Assembly (NCBI GenBank): GCA_031412915.1
Contig: JANODX010000054.1
Span: 15,593-79,592, forward strand
Direction: 5' to 3'
Length of the DNA stretch: 64,000 bases
Source: JAGNNV01 sp031412915
GTDB lineage: Bacteria > Acidobacteriota > Vicinamibacteria > Fen-336 > JAGNNV01
In this document: piece after piece, positions 8,536-16,742 of the stretch
How positions within the stretch are numbered: position 1 is the stretch's first letter
How the letters are laid out: each line of letters starts with the position of its first letter
The notes under the pieces: generated by a model
The model's database searches: none
What the model was told of the DNA's origin: nothing
What the model saw: the letters and a program-made list of their open reading frames with translations, nothing else
Translations under genes and position numbers: made by a program

Positions 8536-8992
8536 GGAGGCTTTTTTTTAGCCCCGGCGTGCCCTCCGCCTCGGCTGGATCGGGACGAGCCTCGCAGATG
8601 GTCTCGTTCACCGCGATCAGCTCATTGCTGAGCTTGCGAAATTCCTTGTAGCTTGAAACCTCTCGCTCAAACTTGTCTAGCTTGGCCCCGGGGCGCATGT
8701 GCACCGTCCTGGTCTTGCCTCCCACATTTCTGGTGAAGGCGTAGTACGGCCCGTGGCCGGGGTGATCGGTCGCGTGACAGTTACAGGTGGGTTTGCCGCA
8801 ACAGCGAAAGGCCTCGGTGATCGAGCCCTTACGCATGTCACCGATATGGGTGATCTGTTTAAGGAGGTCATTACGTTTGGCTTCGAGGGCTGCAATGGGT
8901 TCAGGCACGGGTCTCCATTTCCGATAGGAATAATACTCTCGGAAAGGGGAGCCTTTCGCAGCAATCGCACAATTACCCACAACATGACGCAC
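8516..8992 (-). CDS. DUF6788-like protein, element associated
   Basis: 158 residues from a GTG at 8992; the true start could be further in, near residue 30, where the conserved part begins. The core holds a cysteine/histidine cluster CCGKPTCNCHATDHPGHGPYY followed by GGKTRTVHMRPGAKLDKFE and ELIAVNETICEARP, the pattern of a small family usually found beside transposases. The Cys residues could bind a metal. The C-terminal LLNRICV tail is read through the 3' end of the ISL3 gene, so the native end may have been replaced when that element inserted. Confidence 0.6.
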   Translation of the reverse strand: MRHVVGNCAIAAKGSPFREYYSYRKWRPVPEPIAALEAKRNDLLKQITHIGDMRKGSITEAFRCCGKPTCNCHATDHPGHGPYYAFTRNVGGKTRTVHMRPGAKLDKFEREVSSYKEFRKLSNELIAVNETICEARPDPAEAEGTPGLKKSLLNRICV

Positions 8993-9220
8993 GCCCCCCC
9001 GCGGGCGTCTCTTGCCTTGGTGGGTTTCGGAGCACTAGAATTCAAATAGAATGAAGGTGGTCAAACTTGGAAGACGGTTGGGAGGCGTCGGGCTGGCCGG
9101 GGCTTGGTGCTTCTCTCCCCGTGACCCCGTGCGCCAGTCATGCTGGCCCTTCGCCTTTCTCGGCGTTGATCCGCTGCCCAGGGTTCAGCCCTGAACCCAG
9201 TCCTTCGGCTCGTAAGCGGT

Positions 9221-9928
9221 TTGGGCGGGCTTATCGCCCCCGAATTCACGGGTCACATCCGTGAGCGTCGCTACCTTCTCCGAGAAACAAGCGCTCTTCG
9301 GCTTCAGTTGGCTCGTCTGGGATCTCTGGATGATGTGGTGACTACCGTCCTGCAGAACCGAACGTTTCGAGCTGAACAGAAGCCTTCCGAGATTCTGGCA
9401 TTGCTAAGAGCCGTGCGGGCCCTACACACGGCGCGCCTCTGCGAGATTGGGGCGCGTCGGGGGGGAACATTGGCCCTTTTTTCACAGGCGGCGGCTGACA
9501 ACGCTCGGATTCTCTCGATGGACATGGCCTTCTCTCGCGCCCAGATATCCGCGAACCCCAGACTTGGCAGGGCTTCGCAGCAGGTCGCGTGCTGGAAGGC
9601 AGACTCTCACGACCGCGGGTTGCCCGCGCGAGTCGCGGAGTGGTCCGGAGGGGCGCTCGATTTCCTATTCATAGACGGAGATCACAGCTACGACGGGGTG
9701 CGACTCGACTACGAACTCTTCTCGCCCCTTGTTCGAAGTGGCGGACTTGTCGCCCTTCACGACATTGTGCCAGACGCAGAAACCCGCGGTCGCGGCAAGA
9801 GCGCGAGCTATTCAGGGGGAGTGCATCGCTTCTGGAAAGAACTGAAGGAGAACAACTCGTCTGCGGTTGAGCTTATCGATGACCCGGACCAGGATGGGTT
9901 TGGTATCGGAGTTGTGACTATCCCTTGA
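9221..9928 (+). CDS. Class I SAM-dependent methyltransferase (Methyltransf_24 type)
   Basis: 235 residues from a TTG; no strong ribosome site marks the start, and a later start is possible. Motif I is LCEIGARRGGTLALFSQAA (about 72-91), followed by ILSMDM as the acidic strand, and LDFLFIDGDHSYDGVRLDY (about 146-164), a metal-liganding DGDHSY motif typical of macrocin/cephalosporin-hydroxylase-like sugar methyltransferases. LVRSGGLVALHDIVPD follows. The probable job is O-methylation of a glycan sugar. It stands alone on the plus strand between element debris and minus-strand sugar genes. Confidence 0.8.
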   Translation: MGGLIAPEFTGHIRERRYLLRETSALRLQLARLGSLDDVVTTVLQNRTFRAEQKPSEILALLRAVRALHTARLCEIGARRGGTLALFSQAAADNARILSMDMAFSRAQISANPRLGRASQQVACWKADSHDRGLPARVAEWSGGALDFLFIDGDHSYDGVRLDYELFSPLVRSGGLVALHDIVPDAETRGRGKSASYSGGVHRFWKELKENNSSAVELIDDPDQDGFGIGVVTIP

Positions 9929-9950
9929 GATGAAGGACCGGTAAGCATGA

Positions 9951-10265
9951 GCTAAGGCGCCAGGCGGTCCCCAATGGACCCTGCGGTCACTAAATCTCCG
10001 CGTGCTTTGGCCAGAACGAACTCGAAGTTCTGAGCTTGGCCCGTGTTCCTCTCGTGTCGGAAGTAACGGATTCGTGAGTCCTGGACGGTCAGAGAGCGGC
10101 ACACCTCCGCGGTGCCGTCGGTGGAAGCATTGTCGGAACGATCAGCTCGAAGTCACGAAAGCTCTGGGCCTGGAGCGAAGCGATGGCGGTTGCGACCAGT
10201 TCCACGTCGTTGTAGACCGGCATCCCCAGACTCACTCGGATCGCTTCGCTCGTTCGGTCGGTCAC
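9951..10265 (-). pseudogene. Truncated, frameshifted GT2 glycosyltransferase
   Basis: A GTG at 10265 overlaps the rfbG stop (GTGA) and opens a GT2 fold: IRVSLGMPVYNDVELVATAI and QAQSFRDFELIV. One base is missing near 10137; a compensating shift restores SDNASTDGTAEVCRSL and RIRYFRHERNTGQAQNF, then FVLAKARGDLVT, before a TAG at 9951-9953. Family members are about 300 residues, so two thirds are gone. The surviving part closely resembles the N-terminus of the intact GT2 at 12731-13717, suggesting a decayed paralogue that once followed rfbG in an operon. Confidence 0.75.
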
Positions 10266-11371
10266 GCGAGGATCCAGGCTCGCGAACGCTCTTCCGCAAG
10301 CATGAGGTACTCGGCCAGCTGGTTCCCCGCGAGGGCCGTCATTGGCTCTCCAGAATAGAAACCCCGGTACCACTGGGCGGTGAAGCGGGCGGCCTCAGGA
10401 AAGGTGAGCGTGGGTTGCCAGGACAACCGTCTCAGCGCCTTGTCGCAACTGAGCTTCAGCAGGCTCGCTTCCGGCTTGTCGCTTGCCTCCCTTCTGTCAT
10501 AGTCGGGCGCGGGCCAGGTCTGCCGCATTTGTGCGATGAGGTCCGCCACAGTGTGGTCATTCTCCGCGGCGGGACCAAAATTGAAAGCCTCTCCAGCCAA
10601 CCCAGGCCGACCTGCGAGCAGCCCGTGACCGAGCCAGAGATATCCGCTCAGCGGCTCGAGGACGTGCTGCCACGGGCGCGTCGCCAGAGGCGCGCGAACC
10701 AAGGGGGCACGGTCCTGAGCCCAGGCGCGGATGCAGTCGGGCACGATGCGATCCGCCGCCCAATCACCCCCTCCGATCACGTTCCCGGCTCTACCCGTGG
10801 CCACGTGGAGATTCGGCCGTGCGTTCAGGAATGATCGGCTGTAGGCGCTGAAGGCAACCTCGGCTGCGGCCTTTGAGGCGCTATAAGGATCGGCGCCGCC
10901 CAGTCGGTCGTCCTCCCGATAGCCGTAGTCCCACCCGACGTTTTCGTAGCACTTGTCGCTGGTGACAATGACCGCTGCCTTGACGTTCGACGCGTTCTTG
11001 AGTGCGTCGAGGACGTTCACCACTCCCATGACGTTGGTTTCGAACGTAAGCCGCGGTTCGTCGTACGCGCGCCGCACCAGCGACTGAGCCGCCAAGTGGA
11101 ACACAACCTCGGCCTTGGTTCGTTCGATAGCGTCTTGGACGATGCCTGGATCGCGAACGTCCCCGAATCGGTGGTCAATCCGCGCCTCGATCCCAAGTGT
11201 TTCGAAATTGGAGGGTTCGGTCGGAACATCCAACGAAAGACCGCTGACCTCTGCGCCAAGATTGAGGAGCCAGAGCGAAAGCCAGGAGCCCTTGAACCCG
11301 GTGTGTCCGGTCACCAGAATCCGCCGGCCCGCGTAGACGCCGCCGAATGCCCGCGCGAAGGGTGAAGTCAT
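10262..11371 (-). CDS. rfbG: CDP-glucose 4,6-dehydratase
   Basis: 369 residues of an extended short-chain dehydrogenase. The NAD-binding loop reads ILVTGHTGFKGSWLSLWL (GHTGFKGSW is diagnostic for CDP-glucose dehydratases). HLAAQSLVRRAYDEP, the catalytic Thr in VTSDKCYEN and the Tyr-x3-Lys pair in DPYSASKAAAE are all present, as is NVIGGGDWAADRIVPD. It converts CDP-glucose, made by RfbF (16739-17503), to CDP-4-keto-6-deoxyglucose. Unusually it is separated from rfbF and the other sugar genes by a GT2 gene and an opposite-strand methyltransferase. Its stop overlaps the start of the broken GT2 downstream. Confidence 0.95.
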   Translation of the reverse strand: MTSPFARAFGGVYAGRRILVTGHTGFKGSWLSLWLLNLGAEVSGLSLDVPTEPSNFETLGIEARIDHRFGDVRDPGIVQDAIERTKAEVVFHLAAQSLVRRAYDEPRLTFETNVMGVVNVLDALKNASNVKAAVIVTSDKCYENVGWDYGYREDDRLGGADPYSASKAAAEVAFSAYSRSFLNARPNLHVATGRAGNVIGGGDWAADRIVPDCIRAWAQDRAPLVRAPLATRPWQHVLEPLSGYLWLGHGLLAGRPGLAGEAFNFGPAAENDHTVADLIAQMRQTWPAPDYDRREASDKPEASLLKLSCDKALRRLSWQPTLTFPEAARFTAQWYRGFYSGEPMTALAGNQLAEYLMLAEERSRAWILA

Positions 11372-11512
11372 GCAGAGATTCTATCAACGCCCTAAGCGAT
11401 CCCTCGTCGCTTCACGAAGGGCGTCCCGGCTTCCGAAGTATCTCGCCGCTGCAGCAGGGTGAGGTTGGTGCCTCCGGGGCGCGACTCACCCAGTGGAGTA
11501 AGCTCGCGACGA

Positions 11513-12652
11513 ATGAAACTGCGCCTTCTGGATTGGCTAGCCTGCCCGGTCTGCAGGGAGCCGCCTGGACTTAGACCATTCCGAACGGACCCCAGCAGCA
11601 GCCCGGGCGGGGCGAGCGATGTTACAGACGGCCTTCTCAATTGCGCGTGTGGGAGGGCCTATCCAATCGTGGAGGGCGTCCCACGCATGATCGATGGCGC
11701 GCTCTACGCGCACGGGGGGTTTCGCGAGCGGTGGGCGAAGGAAATCGCCGAGTGTGCGCTTCCAGATTCTGCCTTCCGGCCGCCATCAAAAGAGTTCGCT
11801 GCATTCATTCAGCCGACTCTCGACCGCTTCAATGAGGAATGGCAGCGCCATCCTCTGGAGGAACGCACCTGGGGCCTCGGGCAAGCTGCCCGGCTTGACC
11901 ACGCGCTTCGCTACTTGGGGTGGACGAGGGAAGAGGCTCGAGGCAAGGTCATCCTCGACGCCGGTTGTGGTACAGCCAAGCTAACCTGTGGGATGGCGAC
12001 GTGGGGCGGCGAAGTGGTTGGCATGGATCTGGCTCCTGGATGCGTCCGGGGGTGGTCTCAACGAGATGCCCTCGCTGGCACGCACGCCGACCGGGTCCAC
12101 ATCGTTCAGGGTGACCTCAACGCGCCGCCTTTCCGGCCAGGCATTTTCGACGGTATCCATTCGACGGGAGTTCTTCACCACACCCCGAACACGAGACGAG
12201 CGTTCGAGCGCGTGGCGCCTTTGGTGCGGCCTGGGGGTTCATTCGGTGTGTGGCTTTACAAGCAAAACGAGAATCCCCTGAGTGGGGTGCCGTGGCTTCC
12301 GTTTGTGCGCGCTCGGTGGGCATTGATGAGCTATTCCGATCTACGACAGGTAACGACGCGGCTCCCCCCTCGGGTCCTCTACGTGCTCATCAGCGCGTAT
12401 GCATACCTGTTCCACGCCCTCTACTCAACCGCCGCCCGTCTCCGCGGAAGACGGCATGACCAGACCGCACGAGAGAGAACCACGAGCCTCTTCGACTCGC
12501 TGGCGCCGCCATTTGACTGGAAACACAACTTCGAGGAGGTTAGGGGATGGTTCCTCGAAGCTGGATTCGATGATGTGCGGGATTCGTCTCTTCCCGACGA
12601 CGCCAACGGATTCGCTGTGACTGGGCGCCGTTCCTTCTCGGACGTTCGATAG
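11513..12652 (+). CDS. SAM-dependent methyltransferase with N-terminal Trm112-like zinc domain
   Basis: 379 residues from the ATG at 11513, chosen because MKLRLLDWLACPVCREP is the usual opening of this architecture; a GGAG lies upstream. The N-terminal domain has CPVC and CACGRAYPIVEGVPRMI, a Trm112/zinc-ribbon fold. The methyltransferase domain follows with VILDAGCGTAKLTCGMA (about 145-161), VHIVQGDLNAPPF and the motif IV/post-IV region FDGIHSTGVLHHTPN. The C-terminal region (LAPPFDWKHNFEEVRGWF) resembles lipid-linked sugar or quinone-type methyltransferases of glycan clusters. Substrate unknown. It runs opposite to the flanking rfbG and GT2 genes. Confidence 0.85.
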   Translation: MKLRLLDWLACPVCREPPGLRPFRTDPSSSPGGASDVTDGLLNCACGRAYPIVEGVPRMIDGALYAHGGFRERWAKEIAECALPDSAFRPPSKEFAAFIQPTLDRFNEEWQRHPLEERTWGLGQAARLDHALRYLGWTREEARGKVILDAGCGTAKLTCGMATWGGEVVGMDLAPGCVRGWSQRDALAGTHADRVHIVQGDLNAPPFRPGIFDGIHSTGVLHHTPNTRRAFERVAPLVRPGGSFGVWLYKQNENPLSGVPWLPFVRARWALMSYSDLRQVTTRLPPRVLYVLISAYAYLFHALYSTAARLRGRRHDQTARERTTSLFDSLAPPFDWKHNFEEVRGWFLEAGFDDVRDSSLPDDANGFAVTGRRSFSDVR

Positions 12653-12730
12653 CGCCTGGCCCGAGACTGTTAGTAGCTCGCTCGCATCCTGGGCAGCGCA
12701 ATCCCGTGAGGGGCACCGCGAGTTTGGCAG

Positions 12731-13717
12731 CTAGGGTACAGCCCCATTTCCAGGGGACATTGCGCGTCTGGCCTCGGAGACTCGTCGCTTCAGCGCCGCA
12801 AAGCACGACTCCCCGACAAGGAGCCGCACTGCACGTGCTGCCGCATATCGGCCAAGTCCAGGAACTGGACGGACGGCATCGATCGCCATCCGTGCCGCCG
12901 TGGCAGGGATCATCGCAGCGACCAACGAAACCGATCGCCCACCTCGGTGGCACCACCGCAGCAGCGTGAAGAAGACGTTCGAGAAGAGCAGGAGTTGAGC
13001 GGCGTACCAAAGAAAGGGACTGTTACTTCCGGCGTGGTAGTGGAAGCCGCCACCGCGCTTACGCTTCCGGAGAAGGGGAGGACCCTCGACCGGGACGATT
13101 TCCCCTCGGGCGAGCAGGAAGAAGAGCACGGGCATTGAGATGTAGTAGGGCGACTCGGAGTTAGGACCCAGCCAGTGTGGGAAGGTCAGATCCGCCATCG
13201 CCTCCCGTCGAAAGAGGGCGTACTCGTGACCGTCGTCCCAATGCCAGGCCAGGGCGTGCAGCCTTGCGAGCGCTGTCTCGCCGCTGTAGTCGAAGTGGCG
13301 TTCCTCGATGATGCGATCGTTCGCATCGGTCATCACGAAAGGGCCGAAGGCGCCGATCGCATCCGGTCGCGCCTCGATTGCGGCCACAGACCGCTGCAGG
13401 AACTCGGGGTGCCACGAATCATCGGAGCAGACCCAGGCGAAGTAGTCGCCGGTCGCTTGCCCCAACACAAACGTGAAATTCGTCGACTGGCCCCCATTCA
13501 CCGGTTGTCGTACGACTCGAATCCTCGGATCGCGCAGGGCATAGGCTTCGCAAATCGAAACAGTGCGGTCCGGCGAGGCGTTGTCGGAGATGATCAGTTC
13601 GAAATCGGCCAAACTCTGCTGCTGGAGCGATTCGATTGCCCTCCCGACCAGAGCCTCGTCATTGTAGACCGGCATGCCCAGGGACACGCGAGGCCTGCGC
13701 GACGGAGTCTGACTCAA
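12731..13717 (-). CDS. Family 2 glycosyltransferase
   Basis: 328 residues from a TTG at 13717. The GT-A fold signature is clear: RVSLGMPVYNDEALVGRAIE (about 9-28), FELIISDNASPDRTVSI and YFAWVCSDDSWHPEFL, the last supplying the acidic nucleotide-sugar/metal site. The C-terminal 100 residues contain hydrophobic segments (SPFLWYAAQLLLFSNVFFTL) that may anchor it to the inner membrane. It presumably adds one sugar to the lipid-linked repeat unit. Its N-terminus is nearly the same as that of the broken GT2 at 9951-10265. Confidence 0.9.
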   Translation of the reverse strand: MSQTPSRRPRVSLGMPVYNDEALVGRAIESLQQQSLADFELIISDNASPDRTVSICEAYALRDPRIRVVRQPVNGGQSTNFTFVLGQATGDYFAWVCSDDSWHPEFLQRSVAAIEARPDAIGAFGPFVMTDANDRIIEERHFDYSGETALARLHALAWHWDDGHEYALFRREAMADLTFPHWLGPNSESPYYISMPVLFFLLARGEIVPVEGPPLLRKRKRGGGFHYHAGSNSPFLWYAAQLLLFSNVFFTLLRWCHRGGRSVSLVAAMIPATAARMAIDAVRPVPGLGRYAAARAVRLLVGESCFAALKRRVSEARRAMSPGNGAVP

Positions 13718-14011
13718 CGCCTGGCGCGAGGGCGCGCGTCCTCAGGAGTGGCGGGCAGCCCTGCTCCCTGACATCGATGAGACCCGCCCGCGGCCAGCGG
13801 ATAGGAACGATCCGTCGAACCCAGCGTGGCCCCGACTCGCCCGCCGCGACCTATGTTGAACTGACCGAACACACCCTGATGTTAGCAGCGATTCACCGCC
13901 CGAGCTGGGTCAGGAGGGGGCGTTTGGAGGCGTGGCCCCATCAAAGTAGCCCAAAGTACGGAGCCGGTCGGGCCTGCGCACTCGCCGCCAAATGGCTGCA
14001 CCCGGGCGAAG
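13718..14011. other. Non-coding gap inside the minus-strand sugar operon
   Basis: 294 bases separate the SDR gene (stop 14012) from the TTG start of the GT2 gene (13717), in an operon whose upstream genes overlap. I see no conserved frame, tRNA or strong hairpin here. A promoter for the GT2 gene is possible, but no -35/-10 pair is convincing. Confidence 0.4.
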
Positions 14012-14956
14012 TCATCCGGAGGGATTCCATGATCGCTCCGGAGAATCCCCCATCGCTCCTCGAAGTGATTCAACCGTCGAGGCAACGCCCTCGGCGTGAG
14101 TGGTCCGAGCCGAAAAGTTCAGTTCCGACGACAGCCTTGTGATATCGGCCTCCACTATCGGGGCGACGAACGGTTCCGGTATCGCGCCCCAGGCGACAAG
14201 GTCCGGCCGGCCGACAAGCCGGGCGACCTCACGGATCAAGCTCCCGACCTCCACAGCGTGACCGGAACCCACGTTGACGGCGCCTTGGAGGGGAGAGAGG
14301 CCTATCAACGAGAGCGCTTCGGCGACGTCGCTTACGTAGAGGAAGTCGCGCTTCTGACGCCCGTGCGTACAGGGCGCGGTTTCGCCCTTGAGCAGGCGGC
14401 TGGCGATGGAGGAAACCAATCTCTCACGGGGCTCACCGGGGCCAAACACGAAGAAGATCCGCGCCCAGGCGAGACTAAACCCAGTCTCGCGCGCATAGCG
14501 AATCAAGAGATCTCCCAGGGCGCTCTTGCAGGCTCCGTAGAACGTTGAAGGCTCGCGAGGCGCCGACTCGGCGAGGCGCTCCCCGGACCAGTCATATTCC
14601 GTGCAGGATCCCGCCGCCACCACGCGCTGCCCCCCAAGGCCGGCGAAGGTTCGGAGCAGCGAGATGCTTGCCTGGACAAAGGCGAGGTTGGCTTCATGGC
14701 CCTCCCCTGCCCACCCGCCCGGCACCACGGGCCAGGCGAGATGAATCAAATGCGAGGGCCGAACCGCCTTGACCAGCGTTTCGACACTCCCCGCGTCGCG
14801 AAGATCGCAGGCATGCCAGGCGGCGGCCGGGTCAAGCCGGCCGCCTAGTCGGGTTGCAGTGGCATGGACCTCCAGATTTCTCTGGACAAGGCTTCGGACA
14901 ACATGCCTGCCAATGAACCCGGCCCCTCCGGTCACGAGAATCCTTGGAGCACTCAA
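14012..14956 (-). CDS. NAD-dependent epimerase/dehydratase (SDR), sugar 4-ketoreductase candidate
   Basis: 314 residues, start taken as the TTG at 14956 because it overlaps the upstream stop (TTGA) and directly precedes APRILVTGGAGFIGRHVVRS. Upstream in-frame residues belong to the previous gene's region. Other landmarks are HLIHLAWPVVPGG, VVAAGSCTEYDWSGERL and the catalytic Tyr-x3-Lys in TFYGACKSALGDLL. SDRs with the SCTEYDW pattern act late in CDP-deoxysugar pathways as 4-ketoreductases or epimerases. As the last gene of the rfbF/C-methyltransferase/epimerase set it most probably reduces C-4 of the methylated keto sugar. The exact stereochemistry cannot be told from sequence. Confidence 0.85.
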   Translation of the reverse strand: MSAPRILVTGGAGFIGRHVVRSLVQRNLEVHATATRLGGRLDPAAAWHACDLRDAGSVETLVKAVRPSHLIHLAWPVVPGGWAGEGHEANLAFVQASISLLRTFAGLGGQRVVAAGSCTEYDWSGERLAESAPREPSTFYGACKSALGDLLIRYARETGFSLAWARIFFVFGPGEPRERLVSSIASRLLKGETAPCTHGRQKRDFLYVSDVAEALSLIGLSPLQGAVNVGSGHAVEVGSLIREVARLVGRPDLVAWGAIPEPFVAPIVEADITRLSSELNFSARTTHAEGVASTVESLRGAMGDSPERSWNPSG

Positions 14957-15504
14957 ACCGGCTCGCCTTCCGAAGCGGCGCTTAGATCGGGCCAGGCCCT
15001 GTCCTTGGCCGATACGAGGAGCGGGCGGACCGGCCACGAGATTCCAATGGTTGGATCGTCCCAGCGAATGCCGCGTTCCCTCTCGGGGTCATGGAACGAA
15101 GTACTCGAGTAATGAACCTCCGTGGCGTCAAGAAGGCTCATGAAGCCGTGCGCGATCCCCTCGGAAACATACAGACCGTCGTCTCGGTCCGCCCGCAACT
15201 CGAAACCCGCCCATTCGCCCCTGGACGCCGAGCCCGGCCGGACGTCAACACACGCGTCGAAGATCGCGCCCTTTGTGCAACGAACCAGTTTGGCTTCGGC
15301 CGAGGGCGGCAATTGATAATGAAGACCGCGAAGTGTAAGGGCCCGCGTGGTCCTTGATACGTTCACCTGAACGAAGTCCGATCGGAGACCCGAAAGATGC
15401 AGCTCCGACGCGGTCCAGGCATGTCCGAACTCACCGCGGTCGTCCACGAGCCAATCGACGCTCAACCGGAAAACGCCGGCGAGCCGCGTCGGGACAACTC
15501 TCAC
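14953..15504 (-). CDS. rfbC: RmlC-like deoxysugar 3- and/or 5-epimerase
   Basis: 183 residues, start GTG at 15504 overlapping the upstream stop (GTGA). The cupin fold of dTDP-4-keto-6-deoxyglucose 3,5-epimerase is clear: LRGLHYQLPPSAEAKLVRC with His62 and Lys72, VSEGIAHGFMSL with His119, and ERGIRWDDPTIGISWP. The aromatic site that normally supplies the catalytic Tyr (usually YYxP or FYxP) reads SFHDP, with His138 where Tyr is expected. That change often separates monofunctional or altered epimerases from true RmlC. In this operon the substrate is presumably a CDP-4-keto sugar rather than the dTDP form. Operon partners overlap it by four bases on both sides. Confidence 0.88.
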   Translation of the reverse strand: MRVVPTRLAGVFRLSVDWLVDDRGEFGHAWTASELHLSGLRSDFVQVNVSRTTRALTLRGLHYQLPPSAEAKLVRCTKGAIFDACVDVRPGSASRGEWAGFELRADRDDGLYVSEGIAHGFMSLLDATEVHYSSTSFHDPERERGIRWDDPTIGISWPVRPLLVSAKDRAWPDLSAASEGEPV

Positions 15505-16742
15505 GGAAGAACAACCGGTTCCGGAATGGGCACGATGAACTTCCCGCCCCACTCCCGGATAAATGACAGTTGCTCGATGATCTCCGTCCGGAGGTTCCAA
15601 GGAAGGATGAGGACGAAATCGGGGCGATCCTCTTTGATCCGGTCGGGGTGCTTGATGGCGATATGCACTCCCGGCACAAAGCGGCCCTGCTTGGTGGGGC
15701 TCAAGTCGACGGTGTAGTCGATCAGGTCGGAGCGAATGCCGCAGTAGTTGAGCAGGACCGAGCCCTTTCCGGGGGCGCCGTAGCCCACGATGCGCCGCCC
15801 GGATTCCTTCAGATCAAAGAGAAGACGCAGGAGATCCCGCCGGACCTTTGTGGCGCGCCCGGCAAAACCAGCGTACCCGCCGGGTCGATCGAGCCCCGCA
15901 TCGCTCTCGGCCGCGAGGACGGCAGCGACGCTCGGATCGACGACCTTCGTGTCTTCGGCGTGGCGAGCCCAGACCCGAATAGACCCGCCGTGGGTGGACA
16001 AGTCCGCGACTTCAACCACGACTAGGCCGTGGGCCGCGAAAATGCGCTGAACGGCGTGAAGGGAGAGATACGAGAAGTGCTCGTGGAATACCTGATCGAA
16101 CTGGTTCCCCAGGAAGGTGCGGAGCAGATGGGGAAACTCGAAGGATGCCGATCCGCCTTTTCGAAGGAGAATCCGCACGCCGACCGCGAAGTCGTTCAGG
16201 TTCGGCACGTGCGCCAGGACGTTGTTGCCCACAAGCAGGTCGGCCGAAACCCCTTCGGCCACGAGCTGCGTCGCGGCGGCTTTCCCGAAGAACCGGGTTC
16301 GAGTGTCGATTCCCTTCGCTCGGGCCAGGGTCGCGATATTCGCGGCCGGTTCAACGCCCAGCACCTTGATTCCCAGTCGCAAAAAGTGCTGGAGGAGATA
16401 GCCGTCGTTGCTCGCCACCTCCACCACCGTGCTTCGAGAATCGAGGCCGAGCTTCACGGTTGCGGACTCGGCGAAGCGCTCCGCGTGCCGGAGCCACGAC
16501 GAGGACGTGGAGGAAAGGTAGGGATAGTCGCCAAACAACTTTTCTGGAGTCTCGGCCTGGGGGAGCTGAACAAGGAGGCACGAGTCGCACACGAAGGCGC
16601 GGAGCGGGTAAAAGGGCTCCATCCTCACGAGGTCTTCCTCGAGTAGATACGAGCTCACCAAAGGCGACATCCCGAGGTCGACAAAGACACGGCCCAGCGG
16701 CGCTCGACAGAAGGCGCATGAAGGCAAAGCCGACTCGGTCAC
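15501..16742 (-). CDS. NDP-sugar C-3 methyltransferase (TylCIII/TcaB9-like)
   Basis: 413 residues, GTG start at 16742 overlapping the rfbF stop. Three domains match sugar C-methyltransferases: an N-terminal zinc-binding region (CAFCRAPLG with a second pair CDSC at about 53-56), a SAM-binding core with VVEVASNDGYLLQHFLRLG and GNNVLAHVPN, and a C-terminal domain with RIVGYGAPGKGSVLLNYCGI. The base-bearing motif FDQVFHEHFSYLS is intact. Family members add a methyl group to C-3 of 4-keto sugars to make branched deoxysugars. Located between rfbF and the RmlC-like gene, it predicts a CDP-3-C-methyl-6-deoxyhexose, of the virenose or evermicose type in a general sense. Confidence 0.93.
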   Translation of the reverse strand: MTESALPSCAFCRAPLGRVFVDLGMSPLVSSYLLEEDLVRMEPFYPLRAFVCDSCLLVQLPQAETPEKLFGDYPYLSSTSSSWLRHAERFAESATVKLGLDSRSTVVEVASNDGYLLQHFLRLGIKVLGVEPAANIATLARAKGIDTRTRFFGKAAATQLVAEGVSADLLVGNNVLAHVPNLNDFAVGVRILLRKGGSASFEFPHLLRTFLGNQFDQVFHEHFSYLSLHAVQRIFAAHGLVVVEVADLSTHGGSIRVWARHAEDTKVVDPSVAAVLAAESDAGLDRPGGYAGFAGRATKVRRDLLRLLFDLKESGRRIVGYGAPGKGSVLLNYCGIRSDLIDYTVDLSPTKQGRFVPGVHIAIKHPDRIKEDRPDFVLILPWNLRTEIIEQLSFIREWGGKFIVPIPEPVVLP

